A DNA stretch of 64,000 nt from Christensenella sp964592155 (GTDB lineage: Bacteria; Bacillota; Clostridia; Christensenellales; Christensenellaceae): NCBI GenBank assembly GCA_964592155.1, contig CAZQDA010000002.1, forward strand, positions 1-64,000, given 5' to 3'. Below, piece by piece: positions 7,812 to 17,852 of the stretch (position 1 is its first letter; each line of letters starts with the position of its first letter). Under the pieces are notes generated by a model. The model was given only the letters and a program-made list of their open reading frames with translations. It did no database searches and was not told the DNA's origin. The position numbers and the translations under genes are program-made.

Positions 7812-9065
7812 TCAATTTCCCTGCGCCGCCTGATCGGATTGATCCCACATAGCTTTGTATTTTGCCACTGCCGCATTGTGTTCTTCCAGCGTCTTATTAA
7901 ATTCAAGCTCGCCGCTTTCCGTATTGGAAACCACGAAGTAGAAATATTTCTCGCCGTCCTGCATCAATTCCTCATTCGGATAAAGTGCCGCCTCGATCGC
8001 CGCTTTTCCAGGGTTGCCGATCGGTCCCGCCGGAAGCCCCGGCAGGCCGACTCCGTTTCTAAAGGTGTTATACGGTGTGGCAACCGTCTTCTTGTCGCCC
8101 AGCTCGTACACACCCTTGATTCCCAAAGCATATGCCTGCGTTGCGTCCGAATCCAGATATCCGTAATCAGGATCGCTGAGACGGTTATAGAAAACCGCCG
8201 CCACTTTGCTGAAATCCTCCGACCTGCGCGCTTCTTTTTCAATAATGGACGCAAGCGTCACAATCTGGTCAACCGACATCCCCAATTCCTGTGCGCGCGC
8301 TTTGTATTCGTCCTTAAATACAGCGTTAAACTGACTTAGCTGCTTTTTAATGATTTCTTCTTCCGAAGCATCCGTAAAATATTCATAGGTGTCTGGGAAC
8401 AGATAGCCCTCCAGCACATAGTTGCGCTTCTGTCCCTCCTCCTTTGCCGCATTTTCCGCAATCACACTGCTAATGAAATCATAGTCCGCCGCAAACGCTT
8501 CTCCGCTTGTCGCCAACTCTTTATAGCGGATCGTATTTTTCAAGATTCCCTTTTCCACCAATACGTCGCCAAAATCTTCGAGCGTAAAGCCCTCTTTAAA
8601 CGTCGCTTTTGCTACATTTGAATCGTTTTTGCCTTCCTGCAGCGCATAAATCAAATCGTCAAACGTCATGTTTTTGGAAAGCTCGTAAGTGCCCGCTTTC
8701 AGCTTGGAGGCCATATCGGAAAAGTCAACATAAAGCTTGAAAACCTGTTTATTGCGTATGAGATCATTTTCGTAAAGAATGTCTGAAATCTTGTTCAAAG
8801 AAGATCCTTTCGGAATTGTCACTTCCACCGCATTGGAATTTTCCTTGTCCACCGGGTCAAAGTAATGCTCCCTTACATAGGAAACAGCGTTAAACACGAT
8901 CAAAACAACGACAGCCAGGCTGATCACAAAAATGACCAGCGGCCGCAGCTTGTTCCATACCTGAGATTTTTTCTTTTTCGGCGGTTTTTTGCCGCCGGAA
9001 TCCATCCCGTTCAGATCAACGTAATTATTTTCATTTGGATAAAAATGGTTCAGCTTTTTTGCCAA
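7812..9065 (-). CDS. mltG: Endolytic transglycosylase MltG (YceG-like)
   Basis: MltG (417 residues) cleaves nascent glycan strands at the outer face of the membrane and so sets peptidoglycan strand length. A basic cytosolic N-terminus (PPKKKKSQVWNK) precedes one transmembrane helix (LVIFVISLAVVVLIVFNAV), then a LysM-like subdomain (VTIPKGSSLNKISDIL) and the YceG catalytic domain. The catalytic Glu lies in ASIIEKEARR, and the family segments PYNTFRNGVGLPGLPAGPIG and YFYFVVSNTESGE are intact. The product is complete. Confidence 0.95.
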   Translation of the reverse strand: MAKKLNHFYPNENNYVDLNGMDSGGKKPPKKKKSQVWNKLRPLVIFVISLAVVVLIVFNAVSYVREHYFDPVDKENSNAVEVTIPKGSSLNKISDILYENDLIRNKQVFKLYVDFSDMASKLKAGTYELSKNMTFDDLIYALQEGKNDSNVAKATFKEGFTLEDFGDVLVEKGILKNTIRYKELATSGEAFAADYDFISSVIAENAAKEEGQKRNYVLEGYLFPDTYEYFTDASEEEIIKKQLSQFNAVFKDEYKARAQELGMSVDQIVTLASIIEKEARRSEDFSKVAAVFYNRLSDPDYGYLDSDATQAYALGIKGVYELGDKKTVATPYNTFRNGVGLPGLPAGPIGNPGKAAIEAALYPNEELMQDGEKYFYFVVSNTESGELEFNKTLEEHNAAVAKYKAMWDQSDQAAQGN

Positions 9066-9098
9066 CGTTTCATGTCTCCTGTTATAAAAATCCCGGGC

Positions 9099-9452
9099 TT
9101 ATTCGTCAAACATATTCGCGCCCACGTCGCACGCGTCGCCGATAATTTTATAAAGATCGGAAACGAGCGTATTGAATTTATATTCCGCGGAAAAAAATTC
9201 TGTAATTTTGGGGTTAAATTGCAGTACTTCCCCCATTTTCTGAATTTTATCCATCAAATCTTTCTCCGGCTCCTGTCCTGTCAGATAGGCTGCCTGCGCC
9301 TCAAACTGGAGCTTTTTATAGTCCTTGATCATTCGTTTGTTCTGTTCGTCCTCATAGACCTCTTCTTTGATCCGGTTGTATTCCTTGTATTCCTCACTCT
9401 GCTTAATCAAAGAAGCCAGTTCGTTTGCCTTGTCATAAATATTTACCATCAT
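9099..9452 (-). CDS. YlbF/YmcA family regulator
   Basis: A 117-residue, mostly helical YlbF-family protein. In Bacillus, YlbF, YmcA and YaaT form the Y-complex that acts with RNase Y on mRNA processing and influences Spo0A phosphorylation; RNase Y and a Spo0A homologue are also encoded here. Family features are the N-terminal helix (IYDKANELASLIKQSEEYKEY) and the middle segment MIKDYKKLQFEAQ. The ATG at 9452 has AAGGAG 7 bases upstream; an in-frame GTG two codons earlier is too close to that site. It lies 11 bases after rnjA. Confidence 0.85.
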   Translation of the reverse strand: MMVNIYDKANELASLIKQSEEYKEYNRIKEEVYEDEQNKRMIKDYKKLQFEAQAAYLTGQEPEKDLMDKIQKMGEVLQFNPKITEFFSAEYKFNTLVSDLYKIIGDACDVGANMFDE

Positions 9453-9463
9453 CGCCACACTCC

Positions 9464-11212
9464 TTATACTTCAATAATAATCGGCAAAATCATGGGGCTG
9501 CGCTGTGTCATGTCATATAAGTAATTGGAAACCTCTTTCTTAATCAGCCCCTTGAGCGTTGACCAGTCGCTCGATCCGTTTTTATAGCAAGAGTCCACAA
9601 TATTGATGACCAGATCTTTCGCGTGATCGAGCAGGTCTTCTGATTCCTTCATGTAGACAAACCCGCGCGATACAATATCCGGTGCAGACAGCAGTTCTCC
9701 CGTCTCGCCCGAGGTCGTCACAACCACAATAAACAATCCGTCTGAGGAAAGCTGTTTTCTGTCTCGCAATACGACATTTCCCACATCGCCAACGCCCAAT
9801 CCGTCAATCAAAACGCTGCCCGATGCAACCGTTTCCTTCTGGATTCCCATCTTGCGGTTAAGCTCGATGACAGAGCCGATTTCAGGAATAAAGATGTTTT
9901 TCTTTTTAATCCCCATCTTTTCAGCAAGCGCCGCATGCTTATAAAGATGTCTGTATTCACCGTGAACCGGAATGAAAAACTTCGGCTTCACAAGCGAAAG
10001 CATCAGCTTCAATTCTTCCTGACACGCGTGTCCTGAAACGTGAACCATATCAACCGCGTCATTGATCACGCTCGCACCTTTGCGGTAAAGCATATTGATT
10101 ACGTCAGACACATAACGCTCGTTTCCGGGGATTGGCGACGCCGAAATAATCACAAGATCATTTTCCTTGATGCTGAGCTTGGGGTGCTGCCCCGTCGCCA
10201 TACGCACAAGGCCGGACATCGTCTCTCCCTGACTGCCGGTTGTGAGAATCACCACCTGATTGTCACGCAGCTTTTTCAAATCATCAAAGCCAACCAGCAT
10301 CTCGTCATCCACATTCAAATAACCAAGCTCGCGCGTTACATTGACAATTTTGAGCATGCTTCTTCCGGATAAACAAATCTTCCGGTTAAAAATCCTCGCA
10401 ACATCAATCACCTGTTGCAGCCTGTGTACGTTAGAAGCAAACGACGCGACGATCACGCGCCCCTTTGCCTGCCGGAAATAGTTAACGAAAGTTTCGCCCA
10501 CTTGGCTTTCCGACATCGTAAAACCCGCGCGCTCCGCATTTGTACTGTCAGACATCAGCGCCAGCACGCCTTTTTTTCCGAGTTCCGCAAACCGCGAAAG
10601 CTCCATCACCTCGCCGCAAGCAGGGGTCAAGTCAATTTTAAAATCCCCTGTGTGCACAATCGTTCCGACAGGCGTCGTGATAGCCAGCCCCATTGCGTCG
10701 TCAATGGAATGACTCACTTTCACAAACTCCACCGAAAAAACGCCCGCCTTCACCTTATCGCCTGTTTTCACGACATTAATTTTCGGCTCTACGCCGGGAT
10801 GCTCCGTCAGCTTTGCCTCAATCAACGCCATTGTAAGCGTAGAACCATAGAGCGGAACATTAAGCCGCTGCAAAATATACGGAATTCCGCCAATGTGGTC
10901 TTCATGACCATGCGTAAAGAAAATCCCTTTTATTTTGCTGATGTTTTTCTGCAAATAGGTGGTGTCCGCAATCACATAATCCACGCCGAGCATTTCTTCA
11001 CGCGGAAACATCATGCCCGCGTCAATCACGATAATATCGTTTTCGCACTCAATTACCGTCATGTTTTTTCCGATTTCGCCAATACCGCCCAGCGGTATGA
11101 TCTTCACGGAGGGAACAGCATTCCCATTTTTCCCGTTCTGGGTCTTTTGCTGCTGCCCTGTTTTTCTTGGTTGCCGTCTTGTATTTTCCAAAATTCTCTT
11201 CTCTCTTCTCAT
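9464..11212 (-). CDS. rnj: Ribonuclease J
   Basis: RNase J (582 residues) is a 5'-3' exo- and endoribonuclease central to mRNA decay and rRNA maturation in Firmicutes. A basic N-terminal tail of about 35 residues precedes the metallo-beta-lactamase domain (VKIIPLGGIGEIGKNMTV), with zinc ligands H101, H103, D105 and H106 in THGHEDHIGG. The beta-CASP domain follows (SDSTNAERAGFT, SGHACQEELKLM, PVHGEYRH), then the C-terminal domain. Only one copy is seen, so J1 or J2 cannot be assigned. TATAAT-like boxes at 11229-11245 suggest its own promoter. The exact start is uncertain: no clear Shine-Dalgarno precedes the ATG. Confidence 0.95.
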   Translation of the reverse strand: MRREKRILENTRRQPRKTGQQQKTQNGKNGNAVPSVKIIPLGGIGEIGKNMTVIECENDIIVIDAGMMFPREEMLGVDYVIADTTYLQKNISKIKGIFFTHGHEDHIGGIPYILQRLNVPLYGSTLTMALIEAKLTEHPGVEPKINVVKTGDKVKAGVFSVEFVKVSHSIDDAMGLAITTPVGTIVHTGDFKIDLTPACGEVMELSRFAELGKKGVLALMSDSTNAERAGFTMSESQVGETFVNYFRQAKGRVIVASFASNVHRLQQVIDVARIFNRKICLSGRSMLKIVNVTRELGYLNVDDEMLVGFDDLKKLRDNQVVILTTGSQGETMSGLVRMATGQHPKLSIKENDLVIISASPIPGNERYVSDVINMLYRKGASVINDAVDMVHVSGHACQEELKLMLSLVKPKFFIPVHGEYRHLYKHAALAEKMGIKKKNIFIPEIGSVIELNRKMGIQKETVASGSVLIDGLGVGDVGNVVLRDRKQLSSDGLFIVVVTTSGETGELLSAPDIVSRGFVYMKESEDLLDHAKDLVINIVDSCYKNGSSDWSTLKGLIKKEVSNYLYDMTQRSPMILPIIIEV

Positions 11213-11268
11213 TTTTTCATTTCAGTTTATTATACCACAATTATACATGCTTTTCCTGCACGATGGTT

Positions 11269-12648
11269 TTACAAAATAAACTTTTGCAGGTTTGTATACT
11301 GTTCTTCCTGCTTTAAGTGCTCAGTCACGTATGCCGCATCGATCACAACGTCCACCGCCGGTTCAATTCCGCTTGCGTTAAACGAAATATCGTCCAGCAG
11401 ATTTTCCATAATCGTATGCAGGCGGCGTGCGCCAATATTTTCTGTGCTTTCATTTACAATCTGCGCAAATTCCGCAATTTTTTCAAGCGCGTCCGGCGCA
11501 AACTTTAAATTCACCCCGTCCGCCTTGAGCAATGCCTCATATTGCTTGGTGATTGCGTTTTTCGGCTGCGTCAAAATCTGCTCAAATTCTTTTTTTCCAA
11601 GGTTTTCAAGTTCCACTTTGATGGGGAACCTCCCCTGAAGCTCCGGAATCAAGTCAGAAATTTTTGATACATGGAACGCACCCGCGGCAATAAACAACAT
11701 ATAGTCTGTTTTCACAGGCCCGTATTTGGTCACGACCGTGCTTCCTTCCACAATCGGAAGAATGTCCCTCTGCACCCCCTCGCGGGATACATCCGGGCCG
11801 CTGCCCATCCCTTTGCCTGCAATTTTATCAATTTCATCAAGAAAAATAATCCCGCTTTGCTCCGCGCGGTCGATTGCTGTCTGGGTTACTTCATCCATAT
11901 CGATCAGCTTTTCCGCCTCTTCCTGCTCGATTATCTTCCTTGCTTCCGTAATATTCACTTTGCGCTTTTTGGTTTTTGTGGGCAGAATGCCGGACAAAAG
12001 GTCGCCCATGCTTTCTCCGCCCATTCCGGGAATCTCCATCCCCATGCCCGTGCTGACTTCCACCTCGAGCTCCACCATCAAATTCTCGAGCTTTCCATCC
12101 TTGAGGTTTTGGCGGATTTCATCCCTGCGCGACATGCGTTTTTGGCGCTCCTCGTCCGTCTCCGACGGAGCAGCCTCGATTTGCGGCGCGCCGAATAAAG
12201 CGCCAAACGGATTGGTGTTTTGCCGCGCCTGTTTGTTCGGAACAAGCAGATCAACCAGTCGGTCTTCCGCATTCGCTGTCGCTCGGTCTTTCACCGTCTC
12301 AAAACGCTGTTGCTTCACCATGCGGATGGATGACTCAACAAGGTCGCGCACCATGGATTCCACGTCTCTTCCCACATAGCCCACTTCCGTGAATTTTGTG
12401 GCCTCCACCTTGACAAACGGAGCGTCCATAAGCTTTGCGAGCCGTCGCGCGATTTCCGTTTTGCCCACGCCTGTCGGACCCATCATAATAATATTTTTGG
12501 GCGTAATCTCCTCGCGCATTTCCTCGTCAAGCAAGCTCCTTCTGTAGCGGTTGCGCAGTGCAATTGCCACAGCTTTTTTTGCCTTATCCTGCCCGATGAT
12601 ATATTTATCCAGCTCCAATACGATTTCTTTTGGTGTTAAATATGACAT
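11269..12648 (-). CDS. hslU: HslU (ClpY) ATPase subunit of the HslUV protease
   Basis: HslU (459 residues) is the AAA+ unfoldase that feeds substrates into the HslV chamber. Walker A is GPTGVGKTEIARRLAK, Walker B is IIFLDEIDKIAG, and the sensor/arginine-finger region includes ELQGRFPIKVEL. The I-domain between the Walker motifs is present (about residues 110-230). The pore motif GYVGRDVESMVRDL is intact. The ATG at 12648 has AGGTG 8 bases upstream. Its C-terminus ends LQKFIL, the tail that docks into HslV. Confidence 0.96.
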   Translation of the reverse strand: MSYLTPKEIVLELDKYIIGQDKAKKAVAIALRNRYRRSLLDEEMREEITPKNIIMMGPTGVGKTEIARRLAKLMDAPFVKVEATKFTEVGYVGRDVESMVRDLVESSIRMVKQQRFETVKDRATANAEDRLVDLLVPNKQARQNTNPFGALFGAPQIEAAPSETDEERQKRMSRRDEIRQNLKDGKLENLMVELEVEVSTGMGMEIPGMGGESMGDLLSGILPTKTKKRKVNITEARKIIEQEEAEKLIDMDEVTQTAIDRAEQSGIIFLDEIDKIAGKGMGSGPDVSREGVQRDILPIVEGSTVVTKYGPVKTDYMLFIAAGAFHVSKISDLIPELQGRFPIKVELENLGKKEFEQILTQPKNAITKQYEALLKADGVNLKFAPDALEKIAEFAQIVNESTENIGARRLHTIMENLLDDISFNASGIEPAVDVVIDAAYVTEHLKQEEQYTNLQKFIL

Positions 12649-12659
12649 CACTTTTTCAC

Positions 12660-13193
12660 CTACACTTCTTCTACTCTGATATTGTCATTTGTATAAACGC
12701 ATATCTCGCTTGCGATTTTCAGTCCCCTGTATGCGATATCCTTTGCGGGCAGGTCTGTATTCTGGATCAGCGCCCTTGCAGCGGCAAGCGCATAGGTTCC
12801 GCCCGAACCGATGGCGCACACGCCGTCGTCCGGCTCAATCACCTCGCCCGTCCCCGAAATAATCAGCAAATTGTCGCTGTCCGCCGCAATCAGCATCGCT
12901 TCCAGCTTTCGCATCGCCTTATCCAGCCGCCATTCCTGAGCGAGCTCCACAGCCGCGCGCTGCAAGCTCCCGCCAAACTCCTCCAGTTTTGCCTCAAATT
13001 TTTCAGAAAGCGCAAATGCGTCCGCTACACTTCCCGCAAAGCCAATCACCACTTTATCTCCATAAATCCGGCGCACCTTGGTCGCGCTGTTTTTCATGAT
13101 GATGTTTTCTCCAAACGTCACCTGTCCGTCGCCCGCGATTGCGCACTGTCCGTCTTTCCTGACCGCCAATATTGTTGTCGCTTTCATCGCCAT
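12660..13193 (-). CDS. hslV: HslV (ClpQ) peptidase subunit
   Basis: HslV (177 residues) is the proteasome-like threonine peptidase. The mature N-terminal Thr is expected to be Thr6 in MAMKATTILAVRKDG, so a five-residue propeptide must be removed, as in other Firmicutes ClpQ proteins. Typical blocks are AIAGDGQVTFG, VIGFAGSVADAFAL, AMLIAADSDNLLIISGTGEV and AIGSGGTYALAAARAL. The gene is 11 bases before hslU and has a GGAGG site 8 bases before its ATG. Confidence 0.96.
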   Translation of the reverse strand: MAMKATTILAVRKDGQCAIAGDGQVTFGENIIMKNSATKVRRIYGDKVVIGFAGSVADAFALSEKFEAKLEEFGGSLQRAAVELAQEWRLDKAMRKLEAMLIAADSDNLLIISGTGEVIEPDDGVCAIGSGGTYALAAARALIQNTDLPAKDIAYRGLKIASEICVYTNDNIRVEEV

Positions 13194-13209
13194 GATGAAT
13201 TCCTCCTTC

Positions 13210-14517
13210 TTACAAACCCAGTTCCTGAATTCTTTCTAACGCACGATGAGCTATCTGCGTATTCTTTTCTTCTTTATTTCTGATTTTTTTCCCCAGCGGC
13301 TGCATAATTCCAAAATTGATGTTCATCGGTTGGAAATTAGATGTTACCGCTCCACAGACATGCGCGCACAACGCGCCGGTGGCAGTATCGTCGCCAAGCG
13401 ACGGCAACGGCTTTTTAAGAAGCTCATATGCTGTAAATATTCCTGCCATCATTCCGCTCGACGCGCTCTCGATATATCCTTCCACGCCTGTGATCTGCCC
13501 TGCAAACCGGATACTCGGCTTCCGCCTTAACCGGTAATATTGATCCAGCAATTTCGGCGAATTTAAAAACGTATTGCGGTGCATCACGCCATACCGCAAA
13601 AATTCCGCCTCAGCCAAAGCCGGAATCAGGCCGAATACGCGCTTTTGTTCCGGAAATTTCAAATGCGTCTGAAATCCCACAATATTAAACATGCTCCCCT
13701 GTTCGTCTTCCCTGCGCAGCTGCACAACGGCAAAAGGCTCTTTTTCTGTCTTGGGATCGACCAATCCTTTTGGCTTTAACGGCCCAAACAGCATCGTGTC
13801 ATGTCCGCGCCTTGCCATTGTTTCAATTGGCATACAGCCTTCAAAAACGCCATCCTGCTCAAACTCTTTACGCTCTGCGCACTGTGCGGCAATCAGCTCC
13901 CTGTAAAACGCCTCATATTCCTCCCGCGTCATCGGGCAGTTGATATAGTCATTTCCCCGTTCATACCGCGACGCAAAAAAAGCGTGTTCCATATTGATGC
14001 TGTCGGCAGCAATAATTGGCGCTGCAGCGTCAAAAAAGTGAAGCTGATCCTGCCCCGTCACCTCACCGATGGACTCGGAAAGCGCGTCAGATGTAAGCGG
14101 GCCGCTCGCCACGATCACAATTTCGTCGCCAAACAGGGACAGGTCGCACACCTCTTCGCGCACCACTTCAATCAGCCCGCAGGACTTAACCGCATCCGTC
14201 ACCGCCTCAGAAAATCGAGCGCGGTCTACGGCAAGCGCACCGCCCGCCGCAACACTGTTTGCATCCGCCGTGCTCATAATCAGACTGCCTATGAGCCTCA
14301 TTTCCTGCTTTAACAGACCCACTGCGTTGCAAATCCGGTCAGAGCGCAGGGAATTGCTGCACACCAGTTCGGCAAAACAATCGGAAGTGTGCGCCGGTGA
14401 TTTTTTATGCGGTTTCATCTCGTAAAGCCGCACATTGATTCCGCGTTTTGCAAGCTGCCACGCGCATTCGCACCCCGCAAGGCCTGCTCCTATGACGTTA
14501 ACTATCTTTTTTTGCAT
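13210..14517 (-). CDS. trmFO: Folate-dependent tRNA (uracil-5-)-methyltransferase TrmFO
   Basis: TrmFO (435 residues from the chosen start) makes m5U54 in the T-loop of tRNA, using methylene-tetrahydrofolate and FADH2. The N-terminal FAD-binding motif is VNVIGAGLAGCECAWQLA; the substrate Cys region CFAELVCSNSLRSD and the C-terminal MNINFGIMQPL are present. The ATG at 14517 lies inside the last codons of topA, an 20-base overlap that implies coupling. The order topA-trmFO-hslV-hslU is conserved in Firmicutes. The product depends on folate, linking it functionally to folD nearby. Confidence 0.95.
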   Translation of the reverse strand: MQKKIVNVIGAGLAGCECAWQLAKRGINVRLYEMKPHKKSPAHTSDCFAELVCSNSLRSDRICNAVGLLKQEMRLIGSLIMSTADANSVAAGGALAVDRARFSEAVTDAVKSCGLIEVVREEVCDLSLFGDEIVIVASGPLTSDALSESIGEVTGQDQLHFFDAAAPIIAADSINMEHAFFASRYERGNDYINCPMTREEYEAFYRELIAAQCAERKEFEQDGVFEGCMPIETMARRGHDTMLFGPLKPKGLVDPKTEKEPFAVVQLRREDEQGSMFNIVGFQTHLKFPEQKRVFGLIPALAEAEFLRYGVMHRNTFLNSPKLLDQYYRLRRKPSIRFAGQITGVEGYIESASSGMMAGIFTAYELLKKPLPSLGDDTATGALCAHVCGAVTSNFQPMNINFGIMQPLGKKIRNKEEKNTQIAHRALERIQELGL

Positions 14518-16678
14518 TCGTTTTCTTTTTCTCGTTCGTACTGCATTCCGGATTCGAGCACTTCTTGTAGGGCTTCCCGCCATAACGGAATTTCGCCTCT
14601 ACCATATAAGCGCCGCATTCCGCGCATTTTTCTTCCAAAGGCTTATCCCACGATACAAAATCGCAATTCGGATAATTCTCGCATCCATAAAAATTCTTTC
14701 CAGATTTCCCGCCGCGTTTGATGACGACTTTCCCGCCGCATTTCGGGCAGGGAACGTCGATCTGTTTTACAATCGGCTTGGTGTTTTTGCATTCCGGATA
14801 ATTCGGGCACGCAAGAAATTCCCCAAAGCGTCCTGTTTTATAAACCATATTCGCGCCGCATTTCTCACAAATCACGTCCGAAATCTTTTCCGGCAGCTTT
14901 ACAGGCTCGATATTTTTCTCTCCACTTTCGAGATCCCTTTCAAACGGGCCGTAAAAATCGCTGATTACTTTCTTCCAGTCTTCGCCTTCCTGTTCCACGC
15001 CGTCCAGCTTTTCTTCCATATCGGCGGTAAAGGTGATGTCAACAATGTCGGCAAAATTCTTTGCCATGAGGTCGGTCACAATCTCGCCAAGCTCAGTCGG
15101 TATAAATGATTTTGCTTCCTTCTGCACATAGGCGCGATCCTGTATGGTAGAGATAATCGGCGCATACGTGCTCGGACGTCCGATTCCCCGCTCTTCCAAA
15201 AATTTAATGAGCGCCGCTTCCGTATATCGTGCCGGAGGCTGTGTAAAGTTTTGCTTGGGCGTAACGCCCAGGCATTCGAGCTTTTCTCCTTCTTCCGTCT
15301 TGGGCAGCATCATCTGATCGTCATCGTCTGTCTTGGAGTCATATACCGCAAGATGACCTTTGAACAAAATCCGCGATCCGCTGGCTTTGAAAATATGATT
15401 GTTTGCATTGATGTCATAGCTCAGCGTTTCAAAAAGCGCCGGATTCATCTGGCTCGCCAAAAAGCGCGTATAAATTAATTTATACAGCTTGTACTGGTCG
15501 TTCGTCAGATATTGCTTCACGCTGTCCGGCGTATTGTCCACATAAGTCGGACGAATCGCCTCATGTGCGTCCTGCGCATTTTTTCTGCCGCGGTACACAT
15601 TCGGCGTTTGCGGCGCATATTCGTCTCCATACGTCTTTTTCACAAATTCAAGCGCAGCGGTCTGCGCCTCGCCGGAAATTCTTGTGGAGTCCGTTCTCAT
15701 ATACGTAATCAGTCCAACTGTATTCCCGCCCTTTAATGGAACGCCTTCATACAGCATCTGTGCCAGCATCATTGTCTTTTTCGCTGTAAAGCCGAGCTTG
15801 CCCGAAGCTGCCTGCTGCAGGAAACTCGTCGTGAAAGGAGGCAGCGCATTTTTCTTGCGCGTTCCGCTCTTCACTTTTTCTACCACAAAATCCGCGCCTT
15901 TGACTGCATCCAGCACGGTTTGCGCGTCCGCCTCATTTTTCAGCTCCGCCTTTTTCCCATTTGTGCCGTGATATCTTGCTTCAAATTCCTGCTTTTCCTT
16001 TTTCAGCTGTGCGCTGATTGTCCAGAACTCTTCCGGCTTAAAATTGCGGATTTCATTTTCCCTGTCCACAATTACTTTGACCGCAACGCTCTGCACTCGT
16101 CCGGCAGAGAGACCTTTTTTCACCTTTTTCCACAGAAGCGGGCTTAGCTTATAGCCCACCAGCCGATCCAGCACACGGCGCGCCTGCTGCGCATCAACCC
16201 TGTCCATATCGATCTTTCTGGGATTTTTAATGGCGCTTGTCACCGCGTCCTTCGTGATCTCGTTAAATTCAATCCTGCTCACTTCCGCCGGATCAAGCCC
16301 CAGTATGTTGGCAATATGCCAGGATATCGCCTCACCCTCACGGTCAGGGTCAGTCGCAAGATAAACCTTTTTAGAACGCTTTGCCTCGTCCTTCAACGTT
16401 TTGATGAGCTGCGCCTTTCCACGAATGGTCGTATATTGCGGCTCAAAGTTGTTTTCAACATCCACCCCTATTTTACTTTTGGGAAGATCGCGCAAATGCC
16501 CGTTTGACGCGCGCACCGCATATCCTTTCCCCAAAAATTTCTCAATCGTCTTTGCTTTCGCAGGCGACTCCACAATCACAAGATTGCCGCTCGGTGCCGC
16601 AGTTTTTTTTGCCGCCGCCTTTGTCGTTTTTTTCGCAGCGGGTTTCTTTTTCGCGGCGCTTGTCGCTTCTTTTGCCAT
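14498..16678 (-). CDS. topA: DNA topoisomerase I
   Basis: Type IA topoisomerase (726 residues) that relaxes negative supercoils. An unusual Lys/Ala-rich N-terminal tail of about 30 residues (AAKKKPAAKKTTKAAAKK) precedes the TOPRIM domain (LVIVESPAKAKTIEKFLG, then ATDPDREGEAISWHIA). The catalytic Tyr lies in GLITYMRTDSTRIS. Three C-terminal four-cysteine zinc ribbons are visible, starting CEKCGANMVY, CPKCGGKVVI and CAECGAYMVE. The basic tail may add non-specific DNA affinity, an inference from composition only. Confidence 0.97.
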   Translation of the reverse strand: MAKEATSAAKKKPAAKKTTKAAAKKTAAPSGNLVIVESPAKAKTIEKFLGKGYAVRASNGHLRDLPKSKIGVDVENNFEPQYTTIRGKAQLIKTLKDEAKRSKKVYLATDPDREGEAISWHIANILGLDPAEVSRIEFNEITKDAVTSAIKNPRKIDMDRVDAQQARRVLDRLVGYKLSPLLWKKVKKGLSAGRVQSVAVKVIVDRENEIRNFKPEEFWTISAQLKKEKQEFEARYHGTNGKKAELKNEADAQTVLDAVKGADFVVEKVKSGTRKKNALPPFTTSFLQQAASGKLGFTAKKTMMLAQMLYEGVPLKGGNTVGLITYMRTDSTRISGEAQTAALEFVKKTYGDEYAPQTPNVYRGRKNAQDAHEAIRPTYVDNTPDSVKQYLTNDQYKLYKLIYTRFLASQMNPALFETLSYDINANNHIFKASGSRILFKGHLAVYDSKTDDDDQMMLPKTEEGEKLECLGVTPKQNFTQPPARYTEAALIKFLEERGIGRPSTYAPIISTIQDRAYVQKEAKSFIPTELGEIVTDLMAKNFADIVDITFTADMEEKLDGVEQEGEDWKKVISDFYGPFERDLESGEKNIEPVKLPEKISDVICEKCGANMVYKTGRFGEFLACPNYPECKNTKPIVKQIDVPCPKCGGKVVIKRGGKSGKNFYGCENYPNCDFVSWDKPLEEKCAECGAYMVEAKFRYGGKPYKKCSNPECSTNEKKKTNAKKDS

Positions 16679-16737
16679 TCCGTTCCTCCAAATATTCTAC
16701 TATCTATTATACTATATTGTAACCATATTTTTGTTAA

Positions 16738-17841
16738 CTAACTGTTAACGATGAATTTATTCCCCGGAACCCCTGTTATAAGGCCTTTCAATTCCATCAC
16801 CGTTAAAATCGTATTCACTTCGCTGATCGAGCAATCCATGCCGCGCATCAGTTCTTCCGCGGAAGATGCTTCCTTTAAAAGCAGATTATATATCTGCCGC
16901 TCCAATAAATCAAGTCTATTTCCGTTTGTTTCGTCTTCCACGCCGCAAGAAACAGGCGTCATCGCCCATCCCAGGTCCTGCATTACCTCTTGCGCGCTTG
17001 TCACCATCGGCGCGCCGGAATCAACCAGATATAGAGGCAGTTTTGCAACCGGTGATTTCAAGTCACATGCAAGCGCATAAACCTCGCGCCCTTGTCCCAG
17101 CGCAAAGTCTACCGTGATTCGCGCGCCGCTTTTTTCTCCTCCTTCGCCGGCGATCATCGCCCGCGAAAGTCCTGACACAATCCGGTTTCTCTGGGGAAAA
17201 TTGGATGCTTTTGGCTCTGTTCCCGGAAAAAATTCGGAAATCACCGCGCCCTTATGCACGATTTCTTCATATAACTTTTTGTTCTCCGGCGGATAAACCA
17301 CATCAACGCCGCTGCCAAGCACCGCCACAGTTTTTCCGCCCGCGGCAAGCGCTCCCGTGTGCGCAGCCGTGTCGATCCCCCGCGCCATTCCGGACACAAT
17401 CACCACGCCATGCGCCGCAAGTCCCTCCGATATCGCCTGCGCAGCTTGAAAGCCTTTGCGCGTCGGCTTTCTGGAACCAACTACCGCGCACGACATATCG
17501 TCAAAGCTTGGAATCTTTCCTTTATAATAGAGCACGGGCGGCGGATTTTCCACCTCCGCAAGCGTTTGCGGATAATCCCGGCCCAAACGAGTCAAAACCT
17601 GAATCTCTTTGTTTTCCAAAAAGCGTAAAAGCCGTTCCAAAAAAGCGTCGTTTGCACGTAAGCAAAGCTTTTCTCCCATCGCTTCGCTGATTCCCTTTAC
17701 GCAACGATGAAGTTCTTTGCAGTTTTCCCATGCAGTTTTAATATCGGTGAATGTATTCAGTATATTGTAAAACTTAACAGGGCCAATCCCGTCCACGGAA
17801 TGAAGCCACAGCCAATACTTTTCTTCATCGGTAATATTCAT
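16738..17841 (-). CDS. dprA: DNA-processing protein DprA
   Basis: DprA (367 residues) loads RecA onto incoming single-stranded DNA during transformation. An N-terminal SAM-like domain (YWLWLHSVDGIGPVKFYNIL) precedes the extended Rossmann core: AVVGSRKPTRKGFQAA, VSGMARGIDTAAHTGAL, TVAVLGSGVDVVYPPEN, and NFPQRNRIVSGLSRA. A C-terminal winged helix follows (QIYNLLLKEASSAEELM). The usual PG after the EVYALA strand is CD here, a small change. It starts the minus-strand block and lies upstream of topA, as in many Firmicutes. Confidence 0.94.
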   Translation of the reverse strand: MNITDEEKYWLWLHSVDGIGPVKFYNILNTFTDIKTAWENCKELHRCVKGISEAMGEKLCLRANDAFLERLLRFLENKEIQVLTRLGRDYPQTLAEVENPPPVLYYKGKIPSFDDMSCAVVGSRKPTRKGFQAAQAISEGLAAHGVVIVSGMARGIDTAAHTGALAAGGKTVAVLGSGVDVVYPPENKKLYEEIVHKGAVISEFFPGTEPKASNFPQRNRIVSGLSRAMIAGEGGEKSGARITVDFALGQGREVYALACDLKSPVAKLPLYLVDSGAPMVTSAQEVMQDLGWAMTPVSCGVEDETNGNRLDLLERQIYNLLLKEASSAEELMRGMDCSISEVNTILTVMELKGLITGVPGNKFIVNS

Positions 17842-17852
17842 CAGACGCCCTT

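Noticed and set aside
10415..11638. Long open frame (about 400 codons) on the plus strand across rnjA and hslU
   Set aside because: It is antisense to two well-supported genes, has no ribosome binding site and its translation is His/Arg/Cys-rich without a recognisable domain.
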